Made by a program: the position numbers and the translations under genes
Shown here: piece by piece, positions 53,304 through 61,364 of the stretch
Position numbering within the stretch: the stretch's first letter is position 1
How the letters are laid out: each line of letters starts with the position of its first letter
The notes under the pieces: model-generated
The model's input: only the letters and a program-made list of their open reading frames with translations
Databases searched by the model: none
Told to the model about the DNA's origin: nothing
Assembly: GCA_963575745.1 (NCBI GenBank)
Contig: CAUYUJ010004780.1
Location: forward strand, 422,812-486,811
Source of the DNA: Prorocentrum cordatum
Taxonomy: Eukaryota > Sar > Dinophyceae > Prorocentrales > Prorocentraceae
Direction of reading: 5' to 3'
DNA length: 64,000 bases

Positions 53304-56300
53304 CCGCCGACCCCTTGGGGTTCATCGGCGTGTGAGATGTTCCCCCTCCCCAAACCCCTCCCCCGGGAGCCCGGTCCGGTCCATTTGGAGGGGGGGGGGG
53401 GGTCCGGCCGGACGGCCCCGGACGGCCCCGGGCGGCCCGGAACCCCCCGGAGGTCTCATCCGCTCCCGAAAATCGTGGTAAAACACGTGACAATCGTGTA
53501 GGGACGCGTCTGGTGGCCTCGAAATGGGTTTGGGACGCCCCACGAGCGCTCCAAGACGTCCAAGTTGGCCCGCAGACGGGCCACGAGGCGTCCTCGACGG
53601 CAGAAGAGGTCCCCACGAGCCCCCCCGAGGGCCTCCGAGATGCGTTCCACAAGGGTCCCTAGACGCAAAAATTGAGCCATTCCCTTCGTGAAATGTGCAT
53701 TTTCTATTTTTTTATAAAGAAATTCAGCTTTGGATCTTTCCGATGCTCCCCGACGGCCCCTCCCAAACCCGCTCCCAGACGGCCCCAGAAGCCTCGCAGA
53801 GGGTCCCCCACAGACCCCTAGAGGGCCAAGATGGGCCAACAGGCGTCCAAGACGGCCTAAGAGGGCTCCGAAAACGGCCCCAAGAGCGTTCCAGGAACGC
53901 TCCGAGTTGCCTCCACGAATCTCCACATGGTCCCAGACGGTCCAAGAGCGATCAGAAACATCGACGACGACCTCCCGACGGCTCACGAGGCCTCCCCAGA
54001 CGCCCCCACAGGCATCCAAGATTCCCCCCAAGAGGCCCTCTAGACGCAAACATCGTTTGTTTCCTTTCGTAGAAACGTAATATTTTTTCACACTGTGCGC
54101 TTTTTGGGTGACGAAAAACTGTAAAAAAACCCACGTGAAAATTCGTGGCCGTCGAGATCGTTCTGCCAAGTGGTCCCTTAGACGCCCAGTGAAGCCCTTT
54201 CCTTCGTGAAAATGTACATTTTTTAGAAATTCAGCTTTGGATCTTTCCGATGCTCCCCGACGGCCCAAGAGGCTCCCAAACCCGCTCCCGGACGGCCCCA
54301 GAAGGCTCGCAGAGGGTCCCCCACAGACCCCTAGAGGGCCCAAGATGGGCCAACAGGCGTCCAACACGGCCCAAGAGGGCTCCGAAAACGGCCCCAAGAG
54401 CGTTCCAGGAGCGCTCCGAGCTGCTACCCCGAAACTCCACATGGTCCCAAACGGTCCAAGAGCGATCAGAAACATCGACGACGACCTCCCGACGGCTCAC
54501 GAGGCCTCCCCAGACGCCCCCACAGGCATCCAATATTCCCCCAAGAGGCCCTCTAGACGCAAACAAGTTGCTCGTTTCCTTTGTAAAACGTATATTTTTT
54601 CACACGTGCGCCTTTGGGGGTGACCCCCGCTCCTGCACGGCCCCAGAGCCCCCCAAATCCGCTCCCAGACGGTCCAAGACGCCTCCAAGAGGGTCCGTAC
54701 ATAGCCCTCGAGGGCCCCAAGACGCGCCAACACACGTCCACGATCTGCCCAGAAGGGCTCCGAAAACGTTCCGATAGGCGCTCCAGGAGGCTTTCCGAGT
54801 GGCCTCGAAAGAGCTCCACATGGGTCCTCGACCGTCCAATGGCGATCAAAAACGCTGACGCCGGCTCCAAACGGCTGAAGAGGCCCCCCAGCCCCCCAAG
54901 CAGAGAAGAGGAAAAAAATAGAAGGCGGCAATCCACGATTCGCCCACAGAGGGGCCTCTAGACGCAAAAAATCGCGTCGTTTCCTTTGTAAAACGTATAT
55001 TGTTTCACACGTGCGCCTTTGTGCCCCCCGCTCCTGGACGGCCCCAGAGCCACCCAAACCCGCTCCCAGACGGCCCAAGACGCCTCCAAGAGGGTCCCCA
55101 CAGAGCCCTCGAGGGCCCCAAGACGCGCCAACACACGTCCAAGACGGCCCAAAAAGGCTCCGAAAACGGCTCCGAGAGCGCTCCAGGAGCGGTCCGAGCG
55201 GCCTCGACGAGAGCCCCACATGGTCCTCGACGGTCCAAGAGCGATCCAAAACGCTGACGACGGCCTCCAGACGGCTGAAGAGGCCCCCCAAGACGCCCCA
55301 CGAGGCTTTCACTATGCGCCCCTGGAGGGCCTCCAGCTGTATAAAATCGCCCGTTCTCTTCGTACAACTATATATTTTTGTCGCACGTGCGCCTTCTGGG
55401 GTGCCCCCTGCTCCGGGGCGGCCCGAGAGCCTTCCAAGACCGCACCAAGACGGTCCATGAAGCCTCCACGAGGGCCCCGCGACAGGAGACGGAGGGGGGG
55501 GGTGAGGATGAGCAGAGGAGTAGAGGAGGAGAGGAAGAGGACAAAGAGGGAGAGGAAGAGGTAGTCGAAGGCCTGAGAGGGACGGGGATAAGAGGAGGAG
55601 AAGGCGTGGCTAGGACGGAGGATGAGAGGAGGGAGTAGGAGGATATGAGGCGTGGAAGGTAGGAGGAGGAGGAGGAGGAGGATGGAGGATGATGAGGACG
55701 AAGGGCGGGAGGAGGAACATCAGGAGAAGGACAAGGAGGAGGAGAAGAAGGCGGGGAAGGGAAGGGAAAAAGGACGTGGACGAGGAGGAGGAGGAGGAAG
55801 GGCAGGAGAAGGAAGAGGAGGAGAGGCAGAAAGAGGAGCAGGAGGGAGGAGCAGGGGGACGAGGAGAGGAGGAGAGGGAGCCGATCATCGCCATCAGTGT
55901 CGTGATCATCAACGACGTCATTGCCATCGACGAGGTCAGCCCAAACATCTCCGAACATTAACAGTTAGCGGGGCATCCCGCTTGGAAACCGCCGACAACC
56001 GTAAGATGTCTCCGGGGTTTAACGTGCTTCCCTGGCTCCGGCACCCGTGCAAGGCCCCAAACACAACCCAAAAAACCTCCCTGTGCCGTCTTGGGGTTCG
56101 CTTGGGCCGCCTGGAAGCCCTCTGGGCCAGTTTGCGTTCCACGTCGGCTCCCCTTCTCGCTGTGACGGGCCCTGAACAACCTCATTTTCCCACGGTTTGC
56201 AAGGAAGCCGTGGTGAACGATCCCGGGGAAAATCCAAGGGGTCGGCGGATGTGGCGGAAGCCTGAAAAGAATCAACCGCAGTGTCTTCAGGGGCTCCTCC

Positions 56301-56315
56301 TGGTGACCTCCTTTC
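53304..56315. repeat. Insertion in B2 with five ~400-bp tandem repeats
   Basis: Begins with the dispersed segment also seen at 30117. Tandem units start near 53728 and 54231 (GCTTTGGATCTTTCCGATGC), 54598, 55004 and 55379 (CACGTGCGCCTT), spacings 370-500. They are made of ACGGCCCAAGAGGGCTCC-type minisatellite and short unique parts. Then a GGAGGAGGA purine tract (55480-55880) and a unique part (55900-56280) without a recognised gene. Confidence 0.8.
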
Positions 56316-56394
56316 CTCCCTCCTTCCTTTTGGTCCCTCATCCTTCTCCTCCTCGCCTTCCTCCGCCACCTTACTTCATCATAGGGCCCCTCTC

Positions 56395-56501
56395 TACCTA
56401 TCGTCGTCGTCTTCGTCGTCCTCGTCGGCGTCGTCTCCAGCACCTGCCTCTCTCGCCTTGTGCCAGCGGGGCATATTGATGTACGCAGTTTTGACTCCGG
56501 C

Positions 56502-56532
<31 letters not shown>

Positions 56533-57050
56533 GGCGTTTTCGTCCTCGTCGTCGTCGTGGACGTCGGCGAGGCGGCCAGAGACAAAACTGTGTACAGCAA
56601 TGTGCCCCGCTGGCACATGGCGAGAGAGGCAGGTGCCGGAGACGACGCCGACGAGGACGACGAAGACGACGACGATCCGCGACGATTGATGTACACAGTT
56701 TTGACTCCGGCCGTCGTCGTCGTCGTCGTCGTCGTGGTCGTTGGCGTCTTCGTCGTCGCCGTCGTCGTCGTCGTCGTGGGCGTCGGCGAGGCGGCCAGAG
56801 TCAAAACTGTGTGCATCAATTTGCTCCGCTGGCACAGGGCAAGACAGTCAGGTGCCGACGACGTCGACGACGAGGACGACGAAGACGACGACGACCAGCG
56901 ACGATTGATGTACACAGTTTTGACTCCGCCTGTCGTCGTCGTCGTCGTTGGTGTTTTCGTCGTCGTCGTCGTGGACGTCGGCGAAGCGGCCGGAGTCAAA
57001 ACTGTGTACATCAATTTGCCTTGCTGGCACAGGGCGAGAGAGGCAGGTTT
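56395..57050. repeat. Three nested GTC palindromes, unit B2
   Basis: Same structure as 45774-46470: arms of about 100 bases from about 56399-56502 and 56572-56675 around GTC, then two shorter hairpins with TTGATGTACACAGTTTTGAC arms. Arms have diverged at some sites but remain complementary. Confidence 0.9.
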
Positions 57051-57696
57051 GGGGACCCGTGGGCGTCTTGGGGACCTCTAGGGGCTCACGTGGGTCTCCC
57101 CAAGGCAACCAGGGAGGGCCAGGTAGGGCTTCAACAAGGCACCAAGGGCGCCCCAAGACCGGTCCCAAGGGGAGAGGTCGTGGCCAAACTCCGTCTGACG
57201 GAGTTTGTCGACGCACGTACTCGCAAGGTGCGCTGTGTGGTAGGCTGTCTGGTAGGGTAGCCTACTGTATGGCCAAAGTGGCCTATTCCTTAGGTATCTC
57301 ATAGACTCCTGGACAGGGAAAGCGTCCGACGAAGAAAGCTGTGTAATCGTGGTTGGCCTCTCGGGGGCTTCTGGGAAGCTGTGTTGAAGCGTTTCGGGAG
57401 CAGCTTTGGGGCCTCATTTGGGCCTCTTGGGGGCCTCTTGGGGGCCTCTTGGGGTTTCTAGGGGGCCTCTGGGGCGCTTGTTGAGGCCTCTTGGGTTTTT
57501 TTTTTTCCTCCCCCCTCCGCTCTGCAGCAATATTCATGTCACCTGAGTCTGTCTCAAGATTGAACGCCCCAACTGCCATAAAGCAAGTTTGTGCGAGCGT
57601 ACCCGGGGCAACGCAGATCGCAACATGTGGAGGACACACATGATGAACGGTCTACAAGCTCAACAGGCGTAGCGTCGAACTCGGGCTCAAAACTCA

Positions 57697-57960
57697 CTAG
57701 TTGTTGATCATAATGTACGGCGCAGGGGCATTCACGGCGCCGTCCTCGACGTCCGCCTCTGCCTTCCGGGCCTTCGCGTCGGGAACACCGACGCAGCACT
57801 CGTAGACGCAGCCGAACGTCAGGATGACGACCCCGAGGCAAAACCAGAGCCAGCACAGGTCGAAGTACCATTCCCACGCGAACCAATTCAGGAAGACGGG
57901 AAAGAAGGTGAACACGCCCGCGGCGGGAATTATAAATATGCCCAACAAGATGCCAGACAT
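57697..57960 (-). CDS. Two-helix membrane microprotein, 87 residues, B2 copy
   Basis: ATG 57960-57958 to the stop at 57697. Same plan as the B1 copy: MSGILLGIFIIPAAGVFTFF, the aromatic NWFAWEWYFDLCWLWFCLGV, VILTFGCVYECCVGVPDAKA and a polar tail ending APYIMINN. Four Cys cluster around the second helix. An ATG four bases upstream opens a short overlapping frame, so leaky scanning or re-use of the second ATG would be needed. The frame also stays open upstream through the leader but has no ATG there. Function unknown. Confidence 0.6.
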   Translation of the reverse strand: MSGILLGIFIIPAAGVFTFFPVFLNWFAWEWYFDLCWLWFCLGVVILTFGCVYECCVGVPDAKARKAEADVEDGAVNAPAPYIMINN

Positions 57961-58073
57961 GCCATAGTCGCAGTGGCAGCTGATGGGGCACGCCACGCTC
58001 GCCTCAGGCGGCCGCGTCCAGTGCCGAAGCGCGAGGGGAGCACGAACCCAAAAGTCGGAGCTGTCGAGCCACG

Positions 58074-58110
58074 CTTGAACCAAAATGGCTGGAGCCAAAA
58101 TGGCTACGGA
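58074..58110 (-). other. Tandem spliced leader: full copy plus relic, unit B2
   Basis: 58110-58089 matches the leader with one change (CTCCAG for CTCAAG); 58088-58074 is CCATTTTGGTTCAAG, the truncated older leader with one change. Confidence 0.9.
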
Positions 58111-58864
58111 GGCCTCTTGGGGGCTTCTTGGGGCCTTCTGCGGGCCTTTTAAGGCGGAAAGCTGAATTTTCGGTTCGTGGTCCCTCTCTTGGGCCTCTCT
58201 TGGAGCCGTCTTGGGGCTCTTTTGGGCCGTCTTGGGCGCCTCTTGGGCCGTTTTGGGCCTCTCTTGGGCCGTATTGAGGGCCTCTTGGGCGGTCTTGGGG
58301 CAGTCTTGGAAGCCTCTTGGGCCGTCCTGGAGCGTCGGGAAGCCGAAATGGCGCGAAGGCAAACATCTGTCAAAAACCTACGTAAAATGACCGATTTTGG
58401 CCTTGTGGGGCTCTCTTGGGCGGCTTCTTGGAGGCCTCTTGGGGTGCATTGGCGGCCTCGTGGGCCATCTTGGACCCATCTGGGGCGTCTTTGGCCGATC
58501 TTTCGGCGATTCGAACCCTTCTTGGACCATCTTGTGGACCATCTTGGGGCCGTCCGTGCCTCCCGGAAGCGCGCATGCAGAAATGGGGCCGCGTGGTGCC
58601 GTCTTCCGCCGTCTTCTGCAGGCGTTCCGCCCGTCGCCGGGGCCATGTCCCGGGGGGTCCCCCCCCCAGACCCCCCCAGGGGGATACTAAACGGGGACCC
58701 CTTCCGCCAGGTCGGGGAAAAACCTGATATTGCCACGAACCCCGACCTTGGAGTACAAGTGGGCATGACTTGCGAGAAAACAGAACAGCAAAGAAGAGGA
58801 TGCCTACAGCGCGCATGACGTTGGTTCCCGCGTTGTCCGTTTGACGCTGTGAAGGTTTGTGGAG

Positions 58865-59820
58865 GCGCCTCCAGCCGTTCCGGGGTCTTGTTGGGGCAGT
58901 CCCAGTGCTCTCTTGGGCGTTTCTGGGGGGTTGCTGGAGGCCTCTCGAGGCCTCTTGGGGCCTCTTGAGGGCCTGCCGGGGGTCTCCTGGGGACCTTGGA
59001 CTCCTGGGGGGCTCTTTGGGCGGGGAGCTCGACATGTCAGCCCCCGCACCCGGCGGCCATACGTGGAACACATCGTGGCGTCAACGGCCAACATTATTCT
59101 AAGATGCTCGCTGCCGCGCGCAGCAATCAAAACCAATTAAAGGCCTGGGGAGGGCCAGAGGCCGCTGGCCAACGACCACCATTCCTGTGAGATGTGCACT
59201 GACAAGCGAAGAATTGAAGTACACATGTGTAATTGGAGTGGAGCATGCAAAATGATGGTCGTCAACTGCGGGACAGCCCCTCCCAGCCATACGTGGGCCA
59301 CATCGTGGCGCCAACGACCACCGTTTTTCTTAGATGCCCACTGCCGTGCGAATCTTCCAAAATCCGCCCACTCCCACTTGGGGGGGGGAATGCGTGTGAG
59401 ACATTTGGCTGTGCCCCTCAACTCTTCCCGATCCCCTGGGGCCCAAAATGACGTTTTGAGGGGGGCCTTCCCCGGGCCTATGGCTTCGCGAACGCTTGAC
59501 CTGGAGCCTCGGGAGCTTGAAAAGAGCTCGAAGCAGCCCAGGAGGGCTCACACAGAGCGCCAAGATAATTCGATAGGGCTTTAAAATGACCCAAGGTAAT
59601 CCCACGACGGTCCGACATGGGTGCGCGGTGACCAACGCGGCCCCCAAGACGGCCCAAGAGTGCTCCTAGATGGCCGCCGAGAGAGCCAGAAGAGTCGACC
59701 ATGTTCTGAGTCCTATAGGAAACGTACCTGTTTCGCTCACTCGCTTTTTTCGTCATGCAAACGTCCAAGACGGCCCAAGGGACCGCCAAGAGCATTCCAA
59801 TACGGCCAAGAGGCTTCCTG
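58865..59820. repeat. Start of a fifth array unit, truncated
   Basis: Follows the first ~950 bases of the other units, then departs at about 59815 (CCAAGAGGCTTCCTGAGG) into unrelated DNA. Confidence 0.8.
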
Positions 59821-60500
59821 AGGACTCTCACACTCTCTCTACAGAGCCACGAGGGGCTTCAAAAACTTCTCTGCGAGGCCCTCCGAGAGACCGCACTTCA
59901 AAAAGAAGCTGCCCCGAGTCCGCGGCCTTCCTGAGGCCTTCCTTCGGATCCCCCTTCAGTGTCGGCACGCCCCTCATACGGTTCGTGGCCCAATAGGGAG
60001 CGCCCCATCTTTCGTCCCACCTGCCCTGCGGTACTCGCACTTGCATATGGGTGGGTCTTTCGTCAGGCAAATTATTTCCTTTTCGCTTTTGTGCAATATT
60101 GGAGGCCCTTGCTTCCGAGATTCCATCCCCTCACACTTTCCCTCGCTTCCGAGCTTCGATGGATGGACCGCTGTAAGGCCAACTTGCTGCGAACTTGCGC
60201 AAACAAAGACTTGCGACTTGCGACCTTTGCGACTTCTGTCGTTCAACGATTTTTCTGCCTAACTCGAGTTTTCGTTGGCTTCCCAGATTCCATAGAAAAG
60301 TGCCATTTCGGCTTGGATCGGCAATTTCACCCAGTGGGGCCAACTACAATGGTCCATCGGCCTAATTAACCTGGGACCTCCACCCCGGGCCCGGGACGTC
60401 AAACAACGGCCCATGGCGAGAAACGGGGCCGTGGAAGAAAGGCCCAGACCTCCCGGGGCACATGCTGTGGAACAGAATCACGACGTCGCAAATTTGTCCC
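59821..60500. other. Unique DNA with an unidentified plus-strand ORF
   Basis: The plus frame 59959-60369 (136 residues) reads RQANYFLFAFVQYWRPLLPR and FCLTRVFVGFPDSIEKC. Composition is protein-like but nothing is recognised and there is no clear context. It may be chance. Confidence 0.2.
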
Positions 60501-60519
60501 CCTTACCTTCCTCACTCTC

Positions 60520-60625
60520 GTCCCTCCTTCCTCCTCCTCCTCCTCCTCCTCCTCCTCCTCCTCCTCCTCCCCCTCCTCCCCCTCCTCCTCCTCCCCCTCC
60601 CCCTCCTCCTCCTCAGCCACATTAC
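60520..60625 (+). repeat. CTC trinucleotide tract
   Basis: CTCCTCCTC with CCCCCTCC interruptions. Confidence 0.95.
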
Positions 60626-60860
60626 CCGTCCCCTCTGCCTTCCCCCCTGGGCGCACCGCCGAGAGGACCGGCAACGTGTTTCGGGCTGACCAGCTACAAA
60701 AAGGCGATGTCACAGTTGTCGCGAACATCCTTCTCGGGGGGGCAGCTCAAAAGGGACAGGAGCATGTACCAGAGCAAATCCTAGCATGTACCAATGCAAC
60801 AGGGAGCAGGGAACGATGGGCCCTGCAATTGACACAAAACACTGGGCACTCAGAAGGAGC

Positions 60861-61264
60861 CTACGGCAGGCTCGCAATAGCCTCGGAGACGGCCGTGGCA
60901 CTCGCCGTGGAGTCGGTGTTCCAAGTCGTTCCCTTCGCCAACGAGACAACCTTGCGGCAGTTCTCGGCAGGCTGCGCAGCATCGGTGTGGTCGTCTTCTC
61001 CCAACAGTCCACCAACAACAGCATCCACATGTCCCAGATGCTTCACATACAAGTTCAAGTACTTGATGCCCTGGTTCGTGCGGCCGTGTACGACTTTGAG
61101 CTCCACAGGGCCGATCTTCGTCCAGCTCAGCGACTCGTCGCGCACCCCCTCGGCGGTGAAGATGAACCCGCCGGCCCTCGCCTTGTTGGCCCACGCCCCT
61201 GTGATGTTGAGCGTCAGGAAATATAGGTCTCCGCAGAGTGCGCCCATCTGGCGCGCATCTGCCA
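60861..61264 (-). CDS. 3' end of a gene, secreted/VWD-like C-terminus, cut by gap
   Basis: The minus frame enters from the gap at 61265 and ends at a stop at 60861, about 134 residues: GALCGDLYFLTLNITGAWAN, FIFTAEGVRDESLSWTKIGP, VELKVVHGRTNQGIKYLNLY, VKHLGHVDAVVGGLLGEDDH, TDAAQPAENCRKV. The stretch ending VGGLLGEDDHTDAA..C recalls the calcium-binding end of von Willebrand D-type or related extracellular domains. It has none of the repeat character of the neighbours and is probably a genuine gene. The N-terminal part lies in the gap or on another contig. Confidence 0.5.
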
Positions 61265-61364
61265 NNNNNNNNNNNNNNNNNNNNNNNNNNNNNNNNNNNN
61301 NNNNNNNNNNNNNNNNNNNNNNNNNNNNNNNNNNNNNNNNNNNNNNNNNNNNNNNNNNNNNNNN
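61265..61364. other. Scaffold gap, 100 N
   Basis: Exactly 100 unknown bases; separates the partial gene from a duplicated segment. Confidence 0.99.

Larger units (their letters stand above)
57496..58110 (-). other. Complete processed cDNA (leader to poly(A)), unit B2
   Basis: 615 bases: 22-nt spliced leader (one change) at 58110-58089, truncated relic leader 58088-58074, ~113-nt leader, intact ORF, ~190-nt 3' UTR and an A11 run (T11 at 57496-57506 on plus). GGCCCCCAAGA-type minisatellite begins immediately outside both ends. Confidence 0.85.
51772..58864. repeat. Array unit B2 with a 3-kb insertion
   Basis: Collinear with B1 except that sequence after GAGATCAGAATC (about 53303) is replaced by about 3.0 kb of other DNA until about 56315, where B1-like CTCCTCGCCTTCCTCCGCC resumes. 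Confidence 0.85.
40538..59820. repeat. Higher-order A-B-A-B tandem array
   Basis: The landmark GCGCCTCCAGCCGTCCCGGG occurs at 40682, 44139, 48238 (one change), 51772 and 58865 (one change), giving units of 3457 (A1), 4099 (B1), 3534 (A2) and 7093 (B2) bases plus the start of a fifth. A and B share most sequence but differ consistently: A units carry 63-bp and 84-bp repeats and a membrane ORF; B units carry GTC palindromes and an intact copy of the membrane retrogene. B2 is longer by a ~3.0-kb insertion. Confidence 0.9.

Noticed and set aside
40682-59820. Many conserved ORFs in the array (LGASWGPLGG, RPKSPPGAQE and similar)
   Set aside because: They are recurring translations of minisatellite and shared non-coding blocks in several frames. 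Only the retrogene and the Val-helix ORF show features that the repeats do not explain.
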